From NCBI GenBank assembly GCA_050953365.1, contig JBMNMN010000005.1, positions 1 to 30,373 of the forward strand: a stretch of DNA of 30,373 bases. Reading direction: 5' to 3'. The stretch's first letter is position 1. Every line of letters starts with the position of its first letter. The translations under genes were made by a program, and so were the position numbers. Below, piece after piece: positions 22,919 to 30,373 of the stretch. The notes beneath the pieces were generated by a model that saw nothing but the letters and a program-made list of their open reading frames with translations, ran no database searches and was not told the origin of the DNA. The DNA is from UBA1426 sp050953365. GTDB taxonomy: Bacteria > Bacillota > Clostridia > Peptostreptococcales > Anaerovoracaceae.

Positions 22919-24464
22919 ACTGAACTTAGATCCCAAAATCATCGACAGTGCCAGATCGTGTGCGGCGGGTATTGCTGCCGACATGCAAAAATTCATTGAC
23001 CGGCATACCACTGTCAGCACAGAGAGGACCGTGGTAAGACTGCTTGGAATCGATGGCGTGGATGATGTGGATACACCGCTGCCCAACGTGGTAGTGGATG
23101 CCATCAAGGATGGCGGCGGGCTGCCCAGAGGGGCTGCCTACTGGATCGGGAATGCCATGATCCAGACCGGGCTTTCTCCCCAGGAGATTGCGGAAAAAGT
23201 TGCGGCAGGCGAACTCGATCTGATGAAACTGCCGTTGGCCACAGTGGAAGAAACCCAAGAAAAGCTGCTTCCCGTGGCAAAGGAGACTTTGAAAAAAATA
23301 AAGGAACAGACTGAAAAAAGAAAGCACTACCTGGATACCATCGGAGAAGGCAAGCAGCCCTATCTCTATGTAATCGTAGCAACGGGCAATATCTACGAAG
23401 ATATTGTGCAGGCCAAAGCGGCAGCAAAGCAAGGGGCGGATATCATTGCTGTCATCCGTACCACTGCTCAAAGCCTTCTTGACTATGTACCTTACGGGCC
23501 AACAACGGAGGGTTTTGGAGGGACCTATGCTACCCAGGAAAACTTCCGTCTCATGAGAAAGGCTCTCGATGAAGTAGGGGAGGAAGTGGGAAGATACATC
23601 AGGCTCTGCAACTACAGCTCCGGCATGTGCATGCCCGAGATTGCGGCTATGGGCGCCATTGAGCGTCTCGATGTCATGCTCAACGATGCGCTCTACGGCA
23701 TTTTGTTCCGGGATATCAACATGCAGAGAACTCTGGTCGATCAATATTTCTCCAGAGTCATCATCGGCTATTCGGGAATCATTTTCAACTCCGGAGAAGA
23801 CAACTATCTCACCACCGCCGATGCCTATGAAGAGGCTCACACTGTGCTGGCCTCTCAGCTGATCAACGAGCAATTCGCCGTATTGGCCAATATCCCTGCA
23901 AATCAGATGGGTCTTGGCCATGCCTTTGAGATGGACCCGGATATGAAAAACGGTTTCCTTTATGAATTGGCACAGGCCATCATGGCCAGGGAGATCTTCC
24001 CAGAGGCACCGCTCAAATACATGCCTCCGACAAAATTCATGACGGGCAACATCTTCAAGGGACACATTCAGGATGCGCTGTTCAACTTGATCGCCGTGTG
24101 GTCCGGTCAGTCCCTGCAGCTGCTGGGTATGCTGACAGAGGCCATCCACACACCCCATCTCCATGACAGAATGCTTTCCATCGAGAACGCTTCTTACATT
24201 TTCAACAACGCGAGAGATCTGGGAGAGGAAATTGAATTCAAGGAAGGCGGCATCATCCAGACGAGAGCGCAAAGCGTATTGGCTGAAGCGGAAAAACTGC
24301 TCCGTAATATTGAAAAAGAAGGCCTTTTCGCCACCATTGAGCAGGGTAAATTTGGCGGCGTGAAGAGAGCAAGAGACGGAGGAAAAGGACTGGACGGTGT
24401 CTGCGCGAAAGATGACCAATACTTCAATCCCTTTATCCCCTTGATGTTAGGAGGTGCAAAATAA
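22908..24464 (+). CDS. kamD: Lysine 5,6-aminomutase alpha subunit
   Basis: 518 residues, matching the TIM-barrel alpha subunit of the adenosylcobalamin- and PLP-dependent D-lysine/L-beta-lysine 5,6-aminomutase. Recognisable blocks include LNLDPKIIDSARSCA, PYLYVIVATGNIYEDIVQAK, LLDYVPYGPTTEGFGGTYAT, CNYSSGMCMPEIAAMGAIER and YMPPTKFMTGNIFKGH. With KamE it moves the terminal amino group of beta-lysine to give 3,5-diaminohexanoate. Its start lies within the end of kamC, and its stop overlaps the kamE start by one base, so coupled translation is likely. Confidence 0.96.
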   Translation: MKSKLNLDPKIIDSARSCAAGIAADMQKFIDRHTTVSTERTVVRLLGIDGVDDVDTPLPNVVVDAIKDGGGLPRGAAYWIGNAMIQTGLSPQEIAEKVAAGELDLMKLPLATVEETQEKLLPVAKETLKKIKEQTEKRKHYLDTIGEGKQPYLYVIVATGNIYEDIVQAKAAAKQGADIIAVIRTTAQSLLDYVPYGPTTEGFGGTYATQENFRLMRKALDEVGEEVGRYIRLCNYSSGMCMPEIAAMGAIERLDVMLNDALYGILFRDINMQRTLVDQYFSRVIIGYSGIIFNSGEDNYLTTADAYEEAHTVLASQLINEQFAVLANIPANQMGLGHAFEMDPDMKNGFLYELAQAIMAREIFPEAPLKYMPPTKFMTGNIFKGHIQDALFNLIAVWSGQSLQLLGMLTEAIHTPHLHDRMLSIENASYIFNNARDLGEEIEFKEGGIIQTRAQSVLAEAEKLLRNIEKEGLFATIEQGKFGGVKRARDGGKGLDGVCAKDDQYFNPFIPLMLGGAK

Positions 24465-25237
24465 TGGGTAGCAACAATACGACTGCAACGGCCACGGTTG
24501 ATCTGACAAAGGTCAAGCCTTATGGCGACACCATGAACGACGGCATGGTCCAAATGTCCTTCACACTTCCTGTGCCGGCAGGCGATGAGGCAAATGAAGC
24601 TGCCAAGCAACTGGCGAAAAAGATGGGTTTGGACGAGCCCAACGTGGTCTACTTCAAGGATCTGGGGGTTGACTTTACGTATTTCATCGTATACGGGAAA
24701 TGCCAGCACACAGTGGATTACACTTCCATCAAGGTTCCCAAGGTGGAAGGGGAAGTGATGGATCGGCTTGAGTGTGAAAAATATATCGAGGAGAACATCA
24801 AGCGTGACGTAGTGATCGTCGGAGCTTGTACAGGTACAGATGCGCATACCGTGGGCATCGATGCCATCATGAATATGAAAGGCTTCCACGGGCACTTCGG
24901 ATTGGAACGCTACAAGGGTATCGAAGCCCATAATATGGGAAGCCAGGTTCCCAACGAAGAGCTGGTAGCCAAGGCTATCGAGCTGAAGGCAGATGCTATC
25001 CTGGTATCCCAGGTTGTCACTCAAAAAGATGTGCATATAAAGAACCTCACCGAATTGGTGGAACTGTTGGAAGCTGAAGGGCTTCGGGACAAGGTCATTC
25101 TCTGCTGCGGGGGCCCGAGGATTTCCCACGAGCTGGCCCAGGAACTGGGTTATGATGCCGGGTTCGGGCCGAATACCTATGCGGAACATGTAGCATCATT
25201 TGTATTGACGGAAATTGTAAGGCGTAATAGAATTTAG
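24464..25237 (+). CDS. kamE: Lysine 5,6-aminomutase beta subunit
   Basis: 257 residues carrying the cobalamin-binding motif D126-A-H128-T-V-G131. His128 corresponds to the lower axial cobalt ligand of the Clostridium sticklandii enzyme (His133). The PLP-binding lysine (Lys144 there) corresponds to K139 in IMNMKGFHG, at the same 11-residue offset. The B12 domain continues with SQVVTQKDVHIKN and LCCGGPRISHELAQELGYDAGFG. AGGAGGTGCAAAATA precedes the ATG. It ends 19 bases before atoD. Confidence 0.96.
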   Translation: MGSNNTTATATVDLTKVKPYGDTMNDGMVQMSFTLPVPAGDEANEAAKQLAKKMGLDEPNVVYFKDLGVDFTYFIVYGKCQHTVDYTSIKVPKVEGEVMDRLECEKYIEENIKRDVVIVGACTGTDAHTVGIDAIMNMKGFHGHFGLERYKGIEAHNMGSQVPNEELVAKAIELKADAILVSQVVTQKDVHIKNLTELVELLEAEGLRDKVILCCGGPRISHELAQELGYDAGFGPNTYAEHVASFVLTEIVRRNRI

Positions 25238-25256
25238 GTAGAAAGGAAGTGATAGC

Positions 25257-25937
25257 ATGATCGACAAAATCAAGACAGCTGACGAAGCCGTTGCCGTTAT
25301 TCCGGACGGCGCCAGCATTATGGTCGGTGGCTTCATGGCTTGCGGGACTCCGGAGATTCTCATCGATGCTCTTGTGAGAAGAAATGTTAAGAATCTGACA
25401 ATCATTTGCAACGATGCAGGCTATCCGGACAGAGGAGTGGGCAAACTCCTTGCAAACGGCCAAATCAAAACCCTGATTGCTTCCCATGTAGGCCTCAATC
25501 CGGAGGTAGCTAGAAGGATGAACACTGACGTAGAGGAAGAGAAGCTCGAATGTATTTTGGTTCCCCAGGGCACATTGGCTGAGAGAATCCGTGCAGGCGG
25601 CACCGGACTTGGCGGTATCCTGACTCCCACGGGTGTAGGAACCATAGTAGCGGAAGGTAAGCAGGTTATCAACATAGGAGGAAAAGACTATCTTCTCGAG
25701 TTGCCTCTCCGCGCTGACTTTGCCTTCATTCGCGGATCGGTGACGGACAAGTTCGGAAACACGACGTACAACGGAACCACGAGAAACTTTAATCCTCTTA
25801 TGGCAATGGCGGCAGATCATGTGATCGTCGGCGCATGCGAGATTGTTGAAGTCGGTGAGATCGATCCGAATAACGTAGTAACGTCCGGCATCTTTGTAGA
25901 TGCTATTGTAGGAGGTGAGAAACCGTGGCAGATTTAA
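25257..25937 (+). CDS. atoD: CoA-transferase subunit A (butyryl-CoA:acetoacetate type)
   Basis: 226-residue family I CoA-transferase alpha subunit. Typical blocks are DGASIMVGGFMACGTPEILI, LVPQGTLAERIRAGGTGLGG and DFAFIRGSVTDKFGNTTYNGTTRN. With AtoA it exchanges CoA between butyryl-CoA and acetoacetate, which consumes the acetoacetate made by Kce and releases butyrate. GGAAGTGATAGC precedes the ATG. Its 3' end overlaps atoA by 13 bases. Position directly after kamE matches known lysine fermentation clusters and supports the substrate assignment. Confidence 0.92.
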   Translation: MIDKIKTADEAVAVIPDGASIMVGGFMACGTPEILIDALVRRNVKNLTIICNDAGYPDRGVGKLLANGQIKTLIASHVGLNPEVARRMNTDVEEEKLECILVPQGTLAERIRAGGTGLGGILTPTGVGTIVAEGKQVINIGGKDYLLELPLRADFAFIRGSVTDKFGNTTYNGTTRNFNPLMAMAADHVIVGACEIVEVGEIDPNNVVTSGIFVDAIVGGEKPWQI

Positions 25938-26590
25938 AGGAAATTATCGCAAGAAGAGTTGCGAGGGAATTGAAAGACGGTGACGTCGTAAATCTCGGAA
26001 TCGGCCTTCCTACTATGGTAGCGAATTACCTTCCGGAAGGGGTCACCATTGTGCTTCAGTCCGAGAACGGTATTATGGGCATGGGACCGGCACCGGAGCC
26101 GGGCAAAGAAGATGTAGATATCGTCAACGCCGGCGGCCAGTATGTAACAGTAAACCCCGATGCCATGTTCTTTGACAGTGCTACTTCCTTTGGAATTATA
26201 CGTGGAGGACACGTGGATGCGACGGTGTTAGGGGCATTGGAAGTGGATGAGAAGGGTAACCTGGCCAACTGGATCATCCCCGGTAAGATGGTTCCCGGAA
26301 TGGGCGGCGCTATGGACCTGGTGGTAGGAGCGAGGAAGGTTATCATAGCCATGCTTCATACCCAGAAGGGCAAGCATAAGATTTTGACTGAATGTACGCT
26401 GCCTTATACGGCCATCAATGTAGTCGACATGATCGTTACGGAAATGGGCGTTATGGAGGTAACTCCCGAAGGCCTCATGCTGACTGAGATCAATGAAGAT
26501 TACACTGTAGAGCAGGTTGCAGGAAGCGACTCAGTGCAAACTGATCATCAGCCCCAGCCTGAAGAAGATGGAGTATTAATAACACGCTGA
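25925..26590 (+). CDS. atoA: CoA-transferase subunit B (butyryl-CoA:acetoacetate type)
   Basis: 221-residue beta subunit with the catalytic glutamate in SENGIMGMGP (about residue 46) and the NLGIGLPTMVANYLP opening. DSATSFGIIRGGHVDATVLGALEVDEKGNLANW is the usual core, quoted here only as family marker blocks SATSFGIIRGGH and VLGALEVD. GTG start with TAGGAGGTGAGAAACC ahead, inside the end of atoD. It is the last gene of the operon and is followed by a terminator. Confidence 0.92.
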   Translation: MADLKEIIARRVARELKDGDVVNLGIGLPTMVANYLPEGVTIVLQSENGIMGMGPAPEPGKEDVDIVNAGGQYVTVNPDAMFFDSATSFGIIRGGHVDATVLGALEVDEKGNLANWIIPGKMVPGMGGAMDLVVGARKVIIAMLHTQKGKHKILTECTLPYTAINVVDMIVTEMGVMEVTPEGLMLTEINEDYTVEQVAGSDSVQTDHQPQPEEDGVLITR

Positions 26591-26609
26591 CAAGTGTTGA
26601 ATAAGCATG

Positions 26610-26649
26610 AAAAACCGCGCACGGGACTTGCTCCGGCGCGGTTTTTTCT
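26610..26649 (+). terminator. Rho-independent terminator of the kdd-kam-ato operon
   Basis: AAAACCGCGC and GCGCGGTTTT pair around a 15-base loop and are followed by a T-run. It ends the lysine fermentation operon. Confidence 0.85.
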
Positions 26650-26688
26650 GCTTGGCCGAATTCTCGCTGCGACATGGCTTGTTATTGG

Positions 26689-26898
26689 TTATGCGCCTGT
26701 AACGACTTTATCCTGGTTGTTTCTGAACAAGAAAGTAATTGCGTAAATTCCTGCCAATCCTACGATAGCGAAAATAACACGGCTGGCTATGGCAGCCTGC
26801 CCGCCGAAAATTGCCGCAACCAGGTCGTATTGGAAGAATCCTATGAGACCCCAGTTGATGGCGCCTATAATGACCAATAACAGTACAAGCTTTTTCAT
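26689..26898 (-). CDS. DUF378 family small membrane protein
   Basis: 69 residues with two transmembrane segments. The family signature at the start (KKLVLLLVIIGAINWGLIGF) and LVAAIFGG, then the second helix VIFAIVGLAGIYAITFLF, match DUF378, a widespread bacterial family of unknown function. ATG 26898 was chosen because AAAGGAAGTGATGAC precedes it and because the family starts at MKKL; the open frame extends to 27009 without similarity. It stands alone, convergent with the lysine operon. Confidence 0.88.
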   Translation of the reverse strand: MKKLVLLLVIIGAINWGLIGFFQYDLVAAIFGGQAAIASRVIFAIVGLAGIYAITFLFRNNQDKVVTGA

Positions 26899-26993
26899 GT
26901 CATCACTTCCTTTCGAGCAATTAATTTCCCCAGATTCGCAAAAAATATTAATTGGTTGCCGGAAGAGACCAGTAAAGACGAACAAAAAAATTG

Positions 26994-27024
26994 TTGACAA
27001 GATTCGCAAAATGAATGGTACATT
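26994..27024 (+). promoter_or_regulatory. Possible promoter of the T-box leader
   Basis: TTGACA at 26994 with TACATT at 27019 gives a -35/-10 pair with a long 19-base spacer. The position just upstream of the T-box leader fits. Confidence 0.35.
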
Positions 27025-27039
27025 AGCTCCAATATTAAA

Positions 27040-27341
27040 AAAGCGATGACCGGAAAGAAGTAAGAAACCAGGAAGCTACAGAGAGTTGCCGGCTGGTGAG
27101 AGGCGCAAGTGATAATGGATTTCCGAATACATTCCGCGAGCTTGACCACCGAACAGGCGCAATGCCTCGGTAGGCTGGTACGGGCGCACCCGTTACAGTG
27201 CTGGAGTATAAGCGCAGATGGCAGATATACAGATATTGCGCCGTACTCGAGGAGGCGGAAGGATCGCGAGACCTCCGCAAACTGAGGTGGTACCACGGGA
27301 AGCAATCCCGTCCTCTGAGAAATCAGAGGACGGGTTTTTTT
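27040..27341 (+). promoter_or_regulatory. T-box leader (tRNA-sensing riboswitch)
   Basis: The hallmark T-box sequence AGGTGGTACCACGG is at 27285-27298. It is followed by a terminator of 12 base pairs (CCCGTCCTCTGA / TCAGAGGACGGG, 27307-27334) and a T-run. Upstream, CAGAGAG and GGCTGGTGAGAG fit the conserved distal Stem I, and GAATACATTCCGCGAGC fits the specifier loop. The codon is ambiguous by eye: ACA (Thr) at 27129-27131 or UAC (Tyr) one base earlier. The TGGT of the bulge predicts an A discriminator base on the tRNA. It controls the sodium:solute symporter locus downstream, so that transporter probably imported the cognate amino acid. Confidence 0.9.
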
Positions 27342-27359
27342 ATTCCTTGACACAAGGAA

Positions 27360-27390
27360 GTTGTATTTGCTGCCTGACACCAAATACAAC
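27360..27390. repeat. Inverted repeat GTTGTATTTG / CAAATACAAC
   Basis: Ten-base arms lie between the T-box terminator and the symporter. The right arm with its flank, ACACCAAATACAAC, is identical to 2360-2373. Confidence 0.6.
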
Positions 27391-27427
27391 ATGGCAAGAT
27401 TTTTAGTATAAAGACGGGAGGAAGAAG

Positions 27428-28764
27428 ATGTTTGAAAAAGTGTTGATGATGGTTCTTTTCTTTGCAGTTACAGTCTCAATCGGTGTATACTGCAGGCGGC
27501 ATGCCACAAATGTCAATGACTTTCGTGCTCGGCGGACGCAACATGGGGCCCTGGTTGAGCGCGTTTGCATACGGCACCACCTATTTTTCGGAGTAGTTGT
27601 ATTCGTCGGGTATGCCGGCCAATTCGGGTGGAACTATCGGACTTTCCGTTACCTGGATCGGTGTCGGAAACGCGATTATCGGCAGCTTGTTGGCCTGGGT
27701 CGTCCTCGGGAGGCGCACCAGAGTCATGACCAAACACCTGGACTCTGCCACCATGCCGGACTTTCTTCGGCAAACGATACGGCAGCCACGCGCTAAAGGT
27801 CGTCGTTTCCATCCTCATCTTCGTATTTCTGGTGCCCTATTCCGCGTCGGTGTATAAAGGGCTGTCCCAGCTTTTCGTCATGGCCTTCGGAATAGATTTT
27901 ATCTACTGCGGTCATAGGCATGGCCGTGCTCACGGGGATTTATGTTGTCCTTGGCGGCTATGTGGCGGTGGCCCTCAATGACGTGCTTGCAGGGAATCGT
28001 TATGGTTATCAGCATCATTTCCGTCATCTTTGTGGTTCTCCGCTCCAGAGGGAGGGCTTATGGCGGCCATAGCTGAGCTTTCTCAGATTCCGTCAGAGAC
28101 GGTGCCGGAGCTCCAAGGAGCCTACGTTTCCTTCCTGGGACCGGTGCCTCTGGCAATGCTTGCAGTGATGATACTGACCAGCATGGGAACCTGGGGATTG
28201 CCGCAGATGGTCCACAAATTCTACACCATCAAGAACGAAAAAGCGATTCAGGCGGGGACCGTTATATCCACCATTGTTTGCGCTGATCATTGCGGGAGGA
28301 TCCTACTTCCTCGGTTCGCTTTCGGACGCCTGTTCTACACTCCCGGGCGCGGACGGGCGCGTGGCCTATGACGACATCGTTCCGCCAGATGCTTGGGAAG
28401 CGTTTTGCCCGACATTCTCATCGGCCTGGTCATCATCATGGTCCTTTCCGCATCCATGTCCACCCTTTCCTCCCTGGTCATCACCAGCAGCTCCACCTTT
28501 ACGCTGGACTTCCTTCAAGGGTACGATTATTAAGGACATGAGCAACCGGACACAGGTGGCGATCATCAAAGGGCTGTGCGTGCTCTTTGTGGTGCTGTCG
28601 GTGGTCATTGCGATCAACCCGAACAACCTGATCACCACGCTGATGGGGTTGTCCTGGGGCACGCTGGCCGGCGCGTTCCTCGGACCGTTCCTGTACGGGC
28701 TCTTCTGGAAACGGGCCAATAAAGCGGCGCTGTGGGCCTCCATTGCTCTGTCCTTGCTGTGTCA
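27428..28764 (+). pseudogene. Sodium:solute symporter (SSS family), multiply frameshifted and truncated
   Basis: The protein can be followed through all three frames. It starts MFEKVLMMVLFFAVTVSIGVY, continues with LGGRNMGPWLSAFAYGTTYFSA and FVGYAGQFGW, then GLSVTWIGVGNAIIGSLLAW, VPYSASVYKGLSQLF, GGYVAVALND, MILTSMGTWGLPQMVHKFY, MSTLSSLVITSSSTF, and LMGLSWGTLAGAFLGPF near the end. These are hallmarks of SSS transporters (PutP/PanF group). At least six single-base insertions or deletions break the frame (for example near 27525, 27593, 27640 and 27770), while nonsense substitutions are hardly seen. The 3' end is cut by the insertion sequence after about helix 12. GGGAGGAAG precedes the ATG, and an intact T-box leader lies upstream. 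Confidence 0.85.
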
Positions 28765-28832
28765 ATAACTTGAGAAAATGTCCCTTTTTGTGTATGAAAT
28801 TAACTTGAGAAAATGTCCCATTCAACCACGCA

Positions 28833-28957
28833 AAAATTTTATCTTCCTCGGTTGACATGGAGCCTCTATGTTGTGACTTAGGGCGGTAAGGCGGTACCGG
28901 TACCGCCGGCCATTGGCCTATCACAACATACCTCCATGTCAACCGCGATAAAATTTT
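28833..28957. repeat. 125-base interrupted palindrome in the IS
   Basis: Nested complementary arms are: AAAATTTTATC (28833-28843) with GATAAAATTTT (28947-28957), CGGTTGACATGGAG (28849-28862) with CTCCATGTCAACCG (28932-28945), and ATGTTGTGA with TCACAACAT. At the centre is the perfect 18-base palindrome GGCGGTACCGGTACCGCC (28890-28907). The structure starts 3 bases past the transposase stop codon. It could be a terminator, an RNA-stabilising end or a recognition structure. Confidence 0.85.
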
Positions 28958-28960
28958 ATG

Positions 28961-30298
28961 CTACCCTGCTGCTTTCTCAAAGAAAAGTTCATACAGGAAT
29001 TTCAATGACAGTTCGTAAGGCTCACTATGCCAAATTTCTCTCCACTTTTCCGACCCATGAATCAGGTGAGGTTGCACCGCTCTTTTTACCTTGGGGCGAA
29101 CCGTCAGATTCGCATCCTTGCGCTCTGGTTTTATGTAGTGGATCGCTTCATAAACCTGGTCCTTGTATCGGATTTTCATTCCAATCCTTGGGCTAAGCAA
29201 CACGTCAATTTCTTTCCTTGCAGGCACCAGGGGGTATCCTTGCGTGTCAATTCGAAACAGCCTACCTTTGAAGGAGAAGCAGCTTGAGGCATCTGTTTTC
29301 CGCTTCTTTTTGATGCAGAGAATAGTATCCACATCCACATCTGCCCGAAGAGGCACAAAGATAGATTCTCCTTCCGGCTTTACTGCAAACTTCCTGTTAT
29401 ACCTTTGAAGATATTCCTCCCTAAGAAATCGATTTGCCTCTTCGATGGTTTTGATTCCCCTACGTGCAAATTCCACCGGGAGCCTGCTTTGCAGTGTGTC
29501 CCACAGCCTTTCGATCCGCCCCTTTGCCCAAGGGGTTTTCGCAAAGATCATATCGATTCCTAACTCGTACATGGCACGTCCGAATTGGGTTAGATGTACA
29601 ACCTTACCGGCAATGATCTCTTCCACAGTTAGCCGGTCTGCTTTAGGCGAGCGAAAAATGGTATGCTTATCCGAATAAGCGGATTGGGGGACACCATGGG
29701 TCAAAATGCATTGGCGCATGGTCTCAAAATAGCCGTTTAAGCATTCATTTTCACAAAGGTATAGACCTACAACGTCTCCTGTGGCATCATCGATGCCACC
29801 GTGTAAAGCAAGCATTCTGCCATCCCGGAACCAGTCAAAAGGTGTCGCATCAATCTGGATCAGTTCTCCCGGACAGGGCCGACGCTTACGTCGACTTTTA
29901 CGGCGTTTTGCTTTTTTTGTTTTAGGACTTTTATTTCCTTCGGATTTCAGTATACTGGAAAGTGCGGTGTATGATATTTGTATATCATACTGCTCAGCGA
30001 GTATTTCATTGAAGTGAAGGAAATTGACGTTTTCAAATTCTTCTTGGGTATGGATTTGAAGTATCGTTTCCTTCAGCTCGCTGGGAATGGCATGAGCAGG
30101 CTTTCGGTTTGTATTCTTGTGGATTAGGAACGCCTCGCCTTGTGTAATCAGTCCTTTCTTTAAGCGTGAAATCTGACGTTCTGAAAGGGAAAGTAGCTCA
30201 GATGCTCTCTTTCGGTCGATGGTGCCATCCAGATAGGCATTCATCACCTTCAATCGTTTTAGTTGTTTTTGACTCAATGTAATTCTTCCTTCTTTCAT
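28961..30298 (-). CDS. Transposase, IS1202/ISNCY family
   Basis: 445 residues, intact. An N-terminal helix-turn-helix (about residues 20-50, RASELLSLSERQISRLKKG) is followed by a basic linker (KTKKAKRRKSRRKRR, about 125-140). The DDE integrase core has D150 in IQIDATPFDWF, D210 in AYSDKHTIF and E263 in KGRIERLWDTLQ. The C-terminal part is a small beta domain. It catalyses movement of the surrounding element. The ATG at 30298 is used here; a TTG eight codons in, with AAGGAAGA ahead, is an alternative start. It runs opposite to the symporter pseudogene it interrupts. Confidence 0.9.
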   Translation of the reverse strand: MKEGRITLSQKQLKRLKVMNAYLDGTIDRKRASELLSLSERQISRLKKGLITQGEAFLIHKNTNRKPAHAIPSELKETILQIHTQEEFENVNFLHFNEILAEQYDIQISYTALSSILKSEGNKSPKTKKAKRRKSRRKRRPCPGELIQIDATPFDWFRDGRMLALHGGIDDATGDVVGLYLCENECLNGYFETMRQCILTHGVPQSAYSDKHTIFRSPKADRLTVEEIIAGKVVHLTQFGRAMYELGIDMIFAKTPWAKGRIERLWDTLQSRLPVEFARRGIKTIEEANRFLREEYLQRYNRKFAVKPEGESIFVPLRADVDVDTILCIKKKRKTDASSCFSFKGRLFRIDTQGYPLVPARKEIDVLLSPRIGMKIRYKDQVYEAIHYIKPERKDANLTVRPKVKRAVQPHLIHGSEKWREIWHSEPYELSLKFLYELFFEKAAG

Positions 30299-30373
30299 GC
30301 ATAATATTCTATTTCAAAAAGGGACATTATCTCAAGTGAATTACATGGTGACATTATCACAAGTTAACCACAT

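Larger units (their letters stand above)
28764..30373 (-). mobile_element. IS1202/ISNCY-type insertion sequence
   Basis: Each end carries two copies of a roughly 20-base site. On the left, TAACTTGAGAAAATGTCCC lies near 28766 and again near 28801. On the right, in the opposite orientation, a TCACTTGAGATAATGTCCC version lies near 30320 and an AACTTGTGATAATGTCAC version near 30350. The last right-end bases reach the window edge, so the exact end and any target duplication cannot be seen. It sits in the 3' part of the symporter pseudogene. Confidence 0.8.

Noticed and set aside
22926..24419. 497-codon open frame antisense to kamD
   Set aside because: It mirrors kamD codon structure, has no family-like blocks and no promoter or ribosome binding site. 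kamD is unambiguous.

Overview
The window looks like chromosomal DNA of an anaerobic, amino-acid-fermenting member of the Clostridia (Bacillota). The basis is strong AGGAGG-type ribosome binding sites, a T-box leader, Firmicutes-type gene families, and above all a nearly complete lysine fermentation cluster. Genus cannot be fixed by eye; the Anaerovoracaceae-like amino-acid fermenters are a plausible home.

Layout. 1-1096 is gene-free and built of AT-rich repeated hairpin modules. 1097-5154 carries a D-Ala-D-Ala carboxypeptidase-like protein, an orphan PyrK-like flavin/FeS protein, a small hypothetical, an Amidase_6-type protein and a C_GCAxxG_C_C redox protein. 5236-6844 is an IS1182-type element with a frameshifted transposase. 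6845-7896 is decayed DNA in which N-terminal stubs of an IclR regulator and a DUF815-type ATPase meet head to head. 7897-8184 (minus) is a small gene that only reads through if an in-frame TGA is selenocysteine. 8330-12492 holds a DNA-deoxyinosine glycosylase-like gene, an OFA-type MFS transporter next to an FAD oxidoreductase, and rluB. 12493-13308 is a second repeat field. 13309-14265 (minus) is an AEC-family transporter.

14386-26590 is the lysine fermentation region: kal (minus), a divergent sigma-54 activator whose N-terminal half is a degenerate copy of the pathway enzyme Kdd, then kdd, kamA, kamB, kamC, kamD, kamE, atoD and atoA. Lysine is isomerised by KamA to beta-lysine and by KamDE to 3,5-diaminohexanoate. 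Kdd oxidises this to 3-keto-5-aminohexanoate. Kce (absent from the window) cleaves it with acetyl-CoA, Kal deaminates 3-aminobutyryl-CoA, and AtoDA moves CoA in the final acetoacetate/butyryl-CoA exchange. Good sigma-54 -24/-12 sites lie in front of kdd and, on the other strand, in front of kal, so the fused regulator is the obvious candidate controller, probably sensing a pathway intermediate.

26689-30373 holds a DUF378 membrane protein (minus), a complete T-box leader in front of a sodium:solute symporter gene broken by many single-base indels, and an IS1202/ISNCY-type element that cuts off the symporter 3' end and carries a roughly 125-base palindrome beside its transposase stop codon.

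Best leads: the Kdd-like sensor fused to a sigma-54 activator with its two matching promoters, and the hidden selenoprotein gene.
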